Assembly (NCBI GenBank): GCA_016841245.1 | Contig: JAENZN010000021.1 | Span: 1-64,000, forward strand | Direction: 5' to 3' | Length of the DNA: 64,000 nucleotides | From: Syntrophomonas sp. | GTDB taxonomy: Bacteria > Bacillota > Syntrophomonadia > Syntrophomonadales > Syntrophomonadaceae | In this document: piece by piece, positions 16,673 through 24,159 of the stretch | Numbering within the stretch: position 1 is the stretch's first letter | Layout: every line of letters starts with the position of its first letter | Notes under the pieces: generated by a model | Told to the model about the DNA's origin: nothing | What the model saw: only the letters and a program-made list of their open reading frames with translations | Database searches by the model: none | Position numbers and translations under genes: made by a program

Positions 16673-17170
16673 TTGATTACTGCGATGGAAATCAGGAAGC
16701 ATCAATTCAATCGGGGTTTTCGTGGTTTAAAGGAAGAAGAAGTCAAGAATTATTTGAACCAGATTGCCGTTGATTATGAAAATCTCTACAGTGAAAATTC
16801 CCGTTTAAAAGAAGAGGTACAAAGACTGGAATTCGAGATCAAAAAATACCGCAGTATAGAAGAGACTATGAATAACAGCCTGATATTGGCACAACAAAGC
16901 GCTCAGGATTATCAGAAAAACGCTAAATTGGAAGCCCAAAATATGCTGGAGGCATCTAAAAGGCAGATAGCAGATTTATTGATGATTTACCAGGAAATAA
17001 TTAAGCGCATGAATGTATTTAATACTGAATTAAAGGCTCAGATAAGCGGACAGGTTGACATGCTGGATAAGAACCAGAAAAAGATCGATGAGATTTCCAA
17101 CTTCTTTTATGCAGCCGATATGAAAGATTTGATGGAAAATCTAGAGAAAGTAAGTGTTGGAGAAGAGTAG
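16673..17170 (+). CDS. divIVA: DivIVA domain protein
   Basis: 165 residues: the N-terminal DivIVA lipid-binding region (MEIRKHQFNRGFRGLKEEEV, KNYLNQIAVDYENLYSEN) and a long coiled coil from about residue 35 to 125. DivIVA marks curved membrane at septa and poles and recruits division or sporulation proteins. Start TTG at 16673 lies six bases after GGAGGG; the next ATG (16685) is too far from that site. The C-terminal half is less conserved. Confidence 0.9.
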   Translation: MITAMEIRKHQFNRGFRGLKEEEVKNYLNQIAVDYENLYSENSRLKEEVQRLEFEIKKYRSIEETMNNSLILAQQSAQDYQKNAKLEAQNMLEASKRQIADLLMIYQEIIKRMNVFNTELKAQISGQVDMLDKNQKKIDEISNFFYAADMKDLMENLEKVSVGEE

Positions 17171-17172
17171 AA

Positions 17173-17457
17173 GTGCTTAATATAACGGAAATACCAGGAG
17201 GTTGTAGGCTGGAGATCAAGGTTCAGCCCCGGTCATCTAAAAATCAGATAGTCGGTGAACAGGAAGGAGTATTAAAAATAAAACTTACCGCGCCTCCCGT
17301 AGATGGGGAAGCCAACCAGGCTCTGATTAACTTCTTGTCCACCTGCTTAAAGATACCCAAAAAGAATATCACCCTCCTGAAAGGAGAAACATCACGCAAT
17401 AAATTGCTTGAAATAAAAGGAATAGAAAAAAATGCCCTAATCAAACTGTTACTGTAA
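17173..17457 (+). CDS. DUF167/YggU family protein
   Basis: 94 residues with the family pattern: LEIKVQPRSSKNQIVGEQEG, LKIKLTAPPVDGEANQALIN, ITLLKGETSRNKLLEIKG. Small basic protein of unknown function conserved in bacteria and eukaryotes, often last in the sepF cluster. GTG start two bases after the divIVA stop. Its stop codon TAA lies inside the 28-bp palindrome that follows. Confidence 0.9.
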   Translation: MLNITEIPGGCRLEIKVQPRSSKNQIVGEQEGVLKIKLTAPPVDGEANQALINFLSTCLKIPKKNITLLKGETSRNKLLEIKGIEKNALIKLLL

Positions 17458-17525
17458 CAAGGGGACGGTTCTGTTGTTACACTTAAAGATTAAAACATGT
17501 AACAACAGAACCGTCCCCTTGTTAC
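17454..17525. repeat. GGGGACGGTTCT palindromic repeat, copy 1 (28-bp perfect arms)
   Basis: Perfect inverted repeat: arm GTAACAAGGGGACGGTTCTG... at 17454-17481, and its complement at 17498-17525, with a 16-base loop. It begins inside the yggU stop codon and ends one base before the stop codon of the convergent LCP gene, so it must form very stable hairpins in both transcripts and probably terminates both. Nearly the same element is at 23011-23074. Confidence 0.9.
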
Positions 17526-17526
17526 G

Positions 17527-18714
17527 TTATATAGAGCCGTTGTCTTCGGGGAGGGTAACTTCATAACCTTCACTGCCGGTATTATCGGTTTCTATAACGT
17601 CTTCTGATCCATCGATCGGAATCTCTTCCTCCGACCCATCGATATTTGATTCAGATTCATTGTTATTGTCAGCAGGATTATCCCCATTTAAGGCGGGATC
17701 AGATAAATCTGCTGGATTCTCTATCTCTGTATTATCCTCCGGTTCAGTTGTTTCTTCTGCCGGCTGGGCAGGGACAGCAGATGGAGCTGTCCAATTAGGC
17801 GGATCACTCATTACCTCAAAAGATTCACCCGCAAACAAGGCATCAATCATACCCGGGGCTATTTCTTCATCTGCATGCCAGTAGCTGGCTCCGGTACCGG
17901 GATCAGTAAATGAATATCCGGGCAGAGTTTGAGTTATCATATTCTCCGCCGAGAATTGGCGGGCCATATTGGCCAGAGTGCCCATTTCCTTAACCGGTAT
18001 ATTTGTATGCACATTCTCAAGTAATTTGGGCACCAGTTCAGGAAGTTTGCTAATAGTACTGGTGCTGATCATCTCATCTATCAATGCTTTTATAAATTTT
18101 GCCTGTCGTTGGGTGCGGCCTATGTCTGCTGTTGGTCCTCCCCGATATCTGACGTATCTCAATGCGTCTTCGCCGTTTAAGAGCTGCATCCCCTTGGAGA
18201 GATTAATGTTCAGCTTGGGGTCCGGATCCTTGTGATTCATATCGGATTCAACATCTATATGTACACCCCCGAGAATGTCTACTATTTCAGCAAAGCCGTC
18301 AAAGTTGGTTACTACGTAATATTTAATATTTTCTCCCAGCAGGTCTCCGGTTACCTGGCATGCCGCTTCCGGCCCCTGCAAATAATTTACACTATTAATT
18401 TTGTCAAAATAACCCGATGACACCTCTACCCGGGTATCGCGCGGAATCCAAACCATAACCGCCTTTTTAGTCTTTTTGTCAATACTCGCTAAAATCATCG
18501 TATCACTGCGAGAATTTTCTCCCTTAGACCTGGCGTCAATCCCCATGAACAGGATATTTAATCTCCCCCCGGGTATTATGCTCTGCACAGTTGAAACCAT
18601 AGTTCCATTTTGCAGTTGATTCCCTATCAGGGCTCCCATAGCAAAAGTTATCAGATAGACTACGAGTACAACCAGAACTAAGCCAACTTTGCTAATGCGC
18701 TTGCGCTTATGCAA
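17527..18714 (-). CDS. LytR-CpsA-Psr (LCP) family cell-wall ligase
   Basis: About 395 residues: a basic cytoplasmic start, one transmembrane helix (VGLVLVVLVVYLITFAMGAL), then the LCP domain (NILFMGIDAR, SRSDTMILASID, VWIPRDTRV, KINSVNYLQGPEAACQ, LNGEDALRYVRYRG, IGRTQRQAKFI). LCP enzymes transfer anionic polymers or glycans to peptidoglycan outside the membrane. The last 90 residues are low-complexity and acidic (Glu, Asp, Asn, Pro). I prefer TTG at 18714, which has AAGAGG seven bases upstream; a TTG six codons earlier lacks a site. Confidence 0.88.
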   Translation of the reverse strand: MHKRKRISKVGLVLVVLVVYLITFAMGALIGNQLQNGTMVSTVQSIIPGGRLNILFMGIDARSKGENSRSDTMILASIDKKTKKAVMVWIPRDTRVEVSSGYFDKINSVNYLQGPEAACQVTGDLLGENIKYYVVTNFDGFAEIVDILGGVHIDVESDMNHKDPDPKLNINLSKGMQLLNGEDALRYVRYRGGPTADIGRTQRQAKFIKALIDEMISTSTISKLPELVPKLLENVHTNIPVKEMGTLANMARQFSAENMITQTLPGYSFTDPGTGASYWHADEEIAPGMIDALFAGESFEVMSDPPNWTAPSAVPAQPAEETTEPEDNTEIENPADLSDPALNGDNPADNNNESESNIDGSEEEIPIDGSEDVIETDNTGSEGYEVTLPEDNGSI

Positions 18715-18732
18715 CTTTATACCTCTTTTCAA

Positions 18733-19354
18733 GATTCATTATATAAATCCAGCTTATTTTACCAATATGTGCGACAGCTGTCTACATTAAATACGCGGAT
18801 ATACAAGCAGAATTACTGCTTGGGAAAGATTACCTGAGAAATTCAAGCATATTGAACCCCCGCTGGTCATTGGCAGATAGTCACCAAGAAGCTAGTTTAC
18901 CCCTTCTATGTCAAGGCGAGGTGATTGCTTGGATAATGACTGTGCAGAGACTTTATTCGGGCTCTTAAGACAGAATGTATTTACCTAAATAAGCCAACCG
19001 CTTGTCAAAATACAAGGACTTTAATAAAATTTTATAATTATGAGCGAATCTAGCTAAAAATAGAGCTAACACCACATGAGAAACGGTGTCAACCTACGTG
19101 AACTAACAGAGGAATACGGCGGGTGGGAGCTGATATTTATTCAGTAATCATTTGTGAAGAAAGGCTGGTTCTATTAGTTAAGTTAAGATAAATTAGTGGA
19201 GAACATAACAGCATAAATACGGCAAGGGATTTTTGCGGTCTTAAAAAAAGGAATGGAAAATAACGGTGCATAATGCCTATCTGCATTGGTGGTGAGCAGT
19301 TCTATAAATCTCTTGAAGAAGGGCCTGTGGAGTCACTTGATCCTGGATGTAAGC
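18733..19354. other. Gene-free stretch with possible coding debris
   Basis: About 620 bases without a convincing gene. Two short plus-strand frames read like protein: one around 18905-18970 (contains GEVIAWIMTVQRLYSG, then stop) and one at about 19077-19150 (MRNGVNLRELTEEYGG...). Both lack ribosome-binding sites and are interrupted, so they may be remains of a lost gene. No repeats or strong hairpins seen. Confidence 0.3.
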
Positions 19355-20266
19355 TCAGGTGACCAACGGACTGTCTTCTGGGATGATCTGGGATGGTTCT
19401 TCCTTCTTTCCCAGTATGGATATAAGCATAGCTGCAAGTATTAATGCCATGCCGGCCATGATGCGTATGGTTAAGATGTCTCCACCCCAGAGATAGCCGG
19501 CCATACCGGCAAAAACCGGTTCCATCGTTAAAATAACAGCAAAACGGGTAGGGGTGCTGTATTTCTGCATAGAGTTTTGTAAAAGAAAGGCCATAGTGGT
19601 GGCAAAAACTGCGGTAACCAGTATTGCGCCTGTAACGCTGGGTGGAAAACTATGGGGGATTGGTTCGAAAATCAGACCTATGAGTAAACAAACCACACCC
19701 ACAAATAAAATTTGTATTGCAGTTATGGCGACCGGGTTATGCCGATGTGAATAACGGTCGACCGATATGATATGCATAGCAAAGCCAAAAGCACACACCA
19801 GTACCAGCAGATCCCCCCGGCCCAGGTGAAAAGTTCCCGGTTGAACCGACATGAGGTAAAGGCCAGCGGCAGCTAACAATACGGTGAAGATGATTGATAC
19901 CCCCAACAGACGTCTGTTTATGATGGAATAGATGATCGGCACCAGCACTACGCTGAGGCCGGTAATAAATCCAGCATTGGAGGATGATGTATACTGAAGC
20001 CCTGCCGTCTGGAAGGTATAACCCACAAACAGGAAGAAACCGATTAGGATTCCGCTCCACAGAGTAGAACGAGTTATCTGTTTAATATTTTTGTAAGATA
20101 TTATGGCCAAGAGTATGAACGCAGTAATAAATCTTATGCCCAGGAACATGAAGGGACCAATATCTGCCAGAGCATTTTTAGTCATTACAAAAGTAGTACC
20201 CCAGACGAACGCAACTATAAGCATGGATAGTTCTGACTGGGACCGTTTACTGATTCTGCCGAGCAT
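19355..20266 (-). CDS. EamA/DMT-family transporter
   Basis: 303 residues with about ten hydrophobic helices arranged as two EamA repeats (SMLIVAFVWGTTFVMTKNAL at the start; second repeat from about residue 155). Typical conserved spots are GLQYTSSSNAGFITGLSVV and TRFAVILTMEPVFAG. Members export amino acids or other metabolites. Substrate unknown. A second, distinct member of the family is at 38450-39331. Confidence 0.87.
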   Translation of the reverse strand: MLGRISKRSQSELSMLIVAFVWGTTFVMTKNALADIGPFMFLGIRFITAFILLAIISYKNIKQITRSTLWSGILIGFFLFVGYTFQTAGLQYTSSSNAGFITGLSVVLVPIIYSIINRRLLGVSIIFTVLLAAAGLYLMSVQPGTFHLGRGDLLVLVCAFGFAMHIISVDRYSHRHNPVAITAIQILFVGVVCLLIGLIFEPIPHSFPPSVTGAILVTAVFATTMAFLLQNSMQKYSTPTRFAVILTMEPVFAGMAGYLWGGDILTIRIMAGMALILAAMLISILGKKEEPSQIIPEDSPLVT

Positions 20267-20622
20267 AAAATTAACCCCATTCCCTTACTGCCCATCGACA
20301 TAAAGCGACTAACTATATTACAGTAACAATATTATCCGAACAATTCAACACCTGCAGCAATATTTATCCAGGCCATAACAAAAATTAATAACCTAATAGT
20401 AATTCGGATAAATCTTCAGAGATAAGGTCACCAGGGGGTCAATATTTAAAACATTTTCTGAACTAATAGTCCGATATTATCCAAAAACTACGCATAAATA
20501 TAATCTGCTTTATACAGCGAATAAATGTTGAGTAAAGTGTCATTACTTGAAAAATTAACCACCAATCCCAATAAATCAACATTTATAATGATCTCACAAG
20601 CTTCTGCCGGGCTCTTTTGCTG
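20267..20622. other. Divergent intergenic region
   Basis: About 355 AT-rich bases between the start codons of the DMT exporter (minus) and the amino-acid transporter operon (plus). Apart from the promoter listed at 20623-20651 I see no gene, repeat or clear hairpin. Confidence 0.5.
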
Positions 20623-20651
20623 TTGTCGATATATGGATATGAATGTATAAT
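20623..20651 (+). promoter_or_regulatory. Sigma-A-type promoter of the amino-acid transporter operon
   Basis: TTGTCG (20623-20628), exactly 17 bases, TATAAT (20646-20651). It would give a leader of about 40 bases before the TTG start at 20698. Confidence 0.6.
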
Positions 20652-20697
20652 GAGATGTAGTTATTTAAGGAAGAAATGAGGAAAAGGAGTGGGAGCA

Positions 20698-21474
20698 TTG
20701 AAAAAATTCTTAAGTTTGTTGCTGATTGTTATGCTGGCCATCGGGATGCTGGCGGTAGCAGGATGCGGAGGGAATGAAGAGGAAACGGCAATCACTAAGC
20801 TGGTCGTGGGTTCTGAAACTGCCTATGCACCGTTTGAGATGGTTGACGAAAACACCGGGGATTACATAGGATTCGATATGGACATTATTAAGGCCATTGG
20901 TGATGCTATGGGGGTTGAAGTCGAAATAAGAAGTATGGAGTTTACAGCATTAATTCCTGCTCTGCAGAATGGCCAAATTGACTGTGCTATTTCAGCTATG
21001 TCGATTACTGAAGAAAGAGCCCAGAGCGTTGATTTCTCAGATTCATATTTTGACGCGGGTCTGATTATTGCAGTAGCTGCTGATACCAAAGGAATTGAGA
21101 CACTGGATGATCTGAAAGGTAAAGTGTTGGCTGCTCAGATCGGAACTATCGGAGCGGATGCCTGTGTAGCAGTTCAAACTGAAGATCCGGCCACCGAAGT
21201 GAAAACCTATGATCATGTGGGAGAAGCATTTATGGAACTGGAAAAAGGCGGAGCAGATGCAGTTGTTAATGACTTGGCTGTTACCGCTTACTATATTAAG
21301 ACCGAAGCTTCCGATAAAGCTAAAATGGTTGGGGAAGTCTTCCAGGCTGATGACCACTATGGAATGCCGGTTCAAAAGGGAGATGCGGCAACTCTTGCCC
21401 TGTTGAATGAAGGCCTGGCAAAAATTAAAGCTGACGGAACCTATGACGAAATCTACACCAAGTGGTTTGAATAA
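20698..21474 (+). CDS. Amino-acid ABC transporter, substrate-binding lipoprotein
   Basis: 258 residues: lipoprotein signal ending LAVAGCGG (lipidated Cys), then a periplasmic-binding-protein family 3 domain (ETAYAPFEMVDENTGDYIGF, DMDIIKAIGDAMGVE, DCAISAMSITEERAQSVDFS, KAGD-type end IKADGTYDEIYTKWF). Such proteins bind polar or basic amino acids (Gln, His, Arg). Start TTG at 20698 follows AAGGAG at eight bases. The terminator-like hairpin after it and the following permease/ATPase genes make a standard glnHPQ-like operon. Confidence 0.9.
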   Translation: MKKFLSLLLIVMLAIGMLAVAGCGGNEEETAITKLVVGSETAYAPFEMVDENTGDYIGFDMDIIKAIGDAMGVEVEIRSMEFTALIPALQNGQIDCAISAMSITEERAQSVDFSDSYFDAGLIIAVAADTKGIETLDDLKGKVLAAQIGTIGADACVAVQTEDPATEVKTYDHVGEAFMELEKGGADAVVNDLAVTAYYIKTEASDKAKMVGEVFQADDHYGMPVQKGDAATLALLNEGLAKIKADGTYDEIYTKWFE

Positions 21475-21513
21475 GCTGAGTAGATAGCTTGTTGAGGATA
21501 AGACGGTAATTTG

Positions 21514-21545
21514 AAAGCGCGGGTCTTAACTCGCGCTTTTATTCT
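21514..21545 (+). terminator. Intra-operon hairpin (attenuator) after the binding-protein gene
   Basis: Perfect 8-bp stem AAAGCGCG (21514-21521) with CGCGCTTT (21532-21539), then TTATTCTT. It lies between the binding-protein and permease genes, so partial termination would leave more binding protein than membrane components, a usual arrangement in these operons. Confidence 0.65.
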
Positions 21546-21574
21546 TATTGGCACAGGGGAGGAACACCTGAAAT

Positions 21575-22291
21575 ATGAATTTTGGTTTTACTAACACAGA
21601 ATGGATTTTTGGCACAATGATTTTGGACAAACTTAATGAAATACATGGGTTTCAGGTGGTTGTCAACAATCTGCCCAATTTCGGTATGGGAGCCTTGCTG
21701 ACACTTGAAATAACGGTATTTTCAATAGTTATAGGCATGGTGTTGGGCCTGCTCGCTGCTCTGGGAAGGATGAGCAAGGTTAAAGTGATAAATTCTATTG
21801 CAGTTGCTTACATCGATTTTTTCCGCGGAACCCCTCTCTTTGTTCAGATTCTACTGTTGTATTTCGGAATAATACCTTTAATTTTTGATGCCACGCCAGT
21901 ACAGGCTGCTATTATTGCCTGCGGCCTGAACAGCGGCGCATATGTGGCTGAAATAGTGCGAGCTGGGATTCAGGCGGTAGATAGAGGACAGATGGAAGCA
22001 GCCCGCTCTCTGGGCATGACCCAGGGGCAGGCAATGATAAACATAATATTCCCCCAGGCATTTAAAATTGTAATACCACCTCTTATCAATGAATTTATTA
22101 TGCTGCTCAAAGACACCTCGTTGGTTTCCGCCATATCCGTCCCTGAATTAACCCATACCGGTAAGATGCTTTATGCCAGTACATATGAAGCAGTATGGGT
22201 GTGGGGTGCAGTTTGTGTATTTTATTTTATTATGACCAAAGCCTTGTCTATTCTGGGCGATTGGACGGAAAGGAGGCTGGCCACTGAATGA
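21575..22291 (+). CDS. Amino-acid ABC transporter, permease
   Basis: 238 residues of the HisM/GlnP type: several membrane helices, the N-terminal conserved [40 protein letters not shown], and the EAA loop ([20 protein letters not shown]). It forms the membrane channel for the binding protein upstream. The first 38 residues are longer than usual. The stop overlaps the ATPase start (ATGA). Confidence 0.9.
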   Translation: MNFGFTNTEWIFGTMILDKLNEIHGFQVVVNNLPNFGMGALLTLEITVFSIVIGMVLGLLAALGRMSKVKVINSIAVAYIDFFRGTPLFVQILLLYFGIIPLIFDATPVQAAIIACGLNSGAYVAEIVRAGIQAVDRGQMEAARSLGMTQGQAMINIIFPQAFKIVIPPLINEFIMLLKDTSLVSAISVPELTHTGKMLYASTYEAVWVWGAVCVFYFIMTKALSILGDWTERRLATE

Positions 22292-23010
22292 TTGTAGTAA
22301 AAAACTTACACAAGAGCTTCGGCAAACTGGAAGTATTAAAAGGGATCGACTGTCACATAGATCAGAAAGAAGTGGTCTGCGTTATTGGTCCCAGTGGTTC
22401 TGGCAAAAGTACTTTCCTGCGCTGCATCAACCGTCTAGAAGAAGCTCAGCAGGGACAGGTATTCCTGGATGGCGAAGAAGTAACAGCTCCTAATGCAGAT
22501 ATTAACCGGATACGCCAGGAAATGGGCATGGTGTTTCAATTATTTAACCTTTTTCCCCATAAGACTACCCTGGAAAATGTTACTCTGGGGCCTATTAAGA
22601 TAAAGGGAATGAGGAAAGAGGAAGCGGATGACATAGCCATAAAACTCTTGAGAAAAGTAGGACTGGGGGATAAAGACCATGTTTTCCCGGGTCAGCTTTC
22701 AGGGGGACAGAAGCAGCGAGTGGCTATAGCCAGAGCTTTGGCTATGCAGCCCAAGGTTATGCTCTTTGACGAACCTACATCTTCACTGGACCCGGAAATG
22801 GTAGGCGAAGTATTAGAGGTAATGAAAGGCCTGGCCTACGAAGGAATGACTATGATCGTGGTAACCCATGAAATGGGATTTGCCAGAGAAGTTGGACACC
22901 GGGTATTTTTTATGGATGAGGGGATACTCATGGAAGAAGGAACCCCTTCACAAATATTTGATAATCCACGGAATCCTCGTACCCAGTCCTTTTTAAGCAA
23001 AGTACTCTAA
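22288..23010 (+). CDS. Amino-acid ABC transporter, ATPase (GlnQ-like)
   Basis: 240 residues: Walker [15 protein letters not shown]-loop [13 protein letters not shown], signature [15 protein letters not shown], Walker [22 protein letters not shown]-loop [12 protein letters not shown]. Length and sequence fit GlnQ/HisP polar amino-acid importers. ATGA overlap with the permease gene indicates coupling. The operon ends at the palindrome 23011-23074. Confidence 0.93.
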   Translation: MIVVKNLHKSFGKLEVLKGIDCHIDQKEVVCVIGPSGSGKSTFLRCINRLEEAQQGQVFLDGEEVTAPNADINRIRQEMGMVFQLFNLFPHKTTLENVTLGPIKIKGMRKEEADDIAIKLLRKVGLGDKDHVFPGQLSGGQKQRVAIARALAMQPKVMLFDEPTSSLDPEMVGEVLEVMKGLAYEGMTMIVVTHEMGFAREVGHRVFFMDEGILMEEGTPSQIFDNPRNPRTQSFLSKVL

Positions 23011-23074
23011 TGTAACAAGGGGACGGTTCTTCTGTTACATTGCGATGTAACAGAAGAACCGTCCCCTTGTTACA
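23011..23074. repeat. GGGGACGGTTCT palindromic repeat, copy 2 (30-bp perfect arms)
   Basis: Arms 23011-23040 and 23045-23074 are exact complements around a 4-base loop; the outer 20 bases (TGTAACAAGGGGACGGTTCT) match copy 1 at 17454. It begins directly after the glnQ-like stop codon and ends about 8 bases before the ribosome-binding site of nth. It should act as a terminator and is probably a mobile REP-like element. Confidence 0.9.
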
Positions 23075-23096
23075 GAGTTTTGGGGGAAATAATGAA

Positions 23097-23726
23097 TTGG
23101 CAGTAAAACATGTAGATAGAATATTAGAAATATTGACAGCTGAATATCCTGATGCGGGCACCATGCTGGTATTCGGTTCCACGTTTGAGCTGTTGGTGGC
23201 GGTTGTGTTATCGGCCCAGAGTACCGATGTACAGGTTAATCGGGTTACAGCTGAATTATTTCAAAAGTATAAAACTCCAGAAGATTTTGCAGCTCTAAAC
23301 TTGAGTAAACTAGAGGAACTCATCAAGGGAGTTGGCTTGAATAAGTCAAAAGCTAAAAATATCAGGGCCATGGCTGAGAAACTTATCAAAGAATATAATG
23401 GGCAAGTTCCGGCTGACTTCAATGAGTTATTGAAACTTCCAGGAGTAGGGAGAAAAACCGCTAATGTAATGTTAGCAGTCGGCTTTAACCAACCAGGGCT
23501 AGGTGTTGACACCCATGTACACCGAGTAGCTAACCGTTTGGGGCTGGTAGATAGCAAAAACGCCGATAAAACCGAAAAAGAACTGAAAGCAATAATACCC
23601 CAGAATTTATGGAGTAAAAGCCACAATCTTTTTATCTGGCACGGTCGCAGGGTCTGTAAAGCTCGAAAACCCTTGTGCCAGGAATGCGTTTTAGAAGAAT
23701 TATGCCCCAAGAATATCGAAAGATGA
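23097..23726 (+). CDS. nth: Endonuclease III
   Basis: 209 residues: helix-hairpin-helix with the catalytic Lys (LPGVGRKTANVML), catalytic Asp in VDTHVHRVANRLGL, and the C-terminal 4Fe-4S loop C-x6-C-x2-C-x5-C (from CKARKPLCQECVLEELC). It removes oxidised pyrimidines from DNA and cuts at abasic sites. I start it at TTG 23097, ten bases after GGGGG; an open frame reaches back into the palindromic repeat, which cannot be coding sequence of this family. Confidence 0.94.
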   Translation: MAVKHVDRILEILTAEYPDAGTMLVFGSTFELLVAVVLSAQSTDVQVNRVTAELFQKYKTPEDFAALNLSKLEELIKGVGLNKSKAKNIRAMAEKLIKEYNGQVPADFNELLKLPGVGRKTANVMLAVGFNQPGLGVDTHVHRVANRLGLVDSKNADKTEKELKAIIPQNLWSKSHNLFIWHGRRVCKARKPLCQECVLEELCPKNIER

Positions 23727-23729
23727 CAA

Positions 23730-23763
23730 TGAGGACGGTTCCCCCCGTGTCCTGGTCCCCATT
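23730..23763. repeat. Degenerate GGACGGTT element
   Basis: GAGGACGGTTCC...CCGTGTCCT is an imperfect short palindrome carrying the same GGACGGTT core as the repeats at 17454 and 23011, directly after the nth stop codon. Probably a decayed or different-length copy, and possibly the nth terminator. Confidence 0.45.
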
Positions 23764-23813
23764 TTCATATATGAGTAAAGTATAATGAATTTGGCAATAA
23801 TTACTGTGAAGAG

Positions 23814-23843
23814 TTGTCCTTCAGGCTGGCTATATGCTACAAT
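23814..23843 (+). promoter_or_regulatory. Promoter of the ileS T-box transcript
   Basis: TTGTCC (23814-23819), 18 bases, TACAAT (23838-23843) preceded by TG at the extended -10 position (TGCTACAAT). It would begin the transcript about 40 bases before the T-box leader. Confidence 0.5.
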
Positions 23844-23889
23844 TATAAGGATTTTTAAGGATTTAGAAAATATTATCAAAAATAATTAC

Positions 23890-24125
23890 TGTGAACGGGA
23901 CAGTAAACGAAAGCGGTCGCTATCAGCGAGTTGGGGACGGTGTAAGCCCGGCAGCGAGTTTTGGTTGAAGATCACCCGGGAGTTTCTAAACCGAATATAA
24001 TAGATAAGGTTTGGACGTCACTCGCGTTAAGAGTATGGAGTGGTACCTGGTTAAGTCGGGTACTACAAGGGTGGTACCGCGGAAAATGCTTTTCGTCCCT
24101 TGGGGATGGAAAGTGTTTTTTAATT
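23890..24125 (+). promoter_or_regulatory. T-box leader (isoleucine) of ileS
   Basis: Stem I elements are visible (AGCGAGTTGGGGACGGTG, then TAAGCCCGGCAGCGAG), followed by GAAG-ATC-ACCC at 23967-23977, where ATC (23971-23973) is the likely isoleucine specifier. The T-box sequence AGGGTGGTACCGCGG is at 24068-24082. A terminator hairpin follows (CTTTTCGTCCC ... GGGGATGGAAAG, then TTTTTT to 24121). Uncharged tRNA-Ile should pair with both the specifier and the T-box and allow ileS transcription. Position before ileS and the specifier codon agree. Confidence 0.95.
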
Positions 24126-24159
24126 AATTGGAGAAATAAACTGGTGAGGTGGTTAATAA

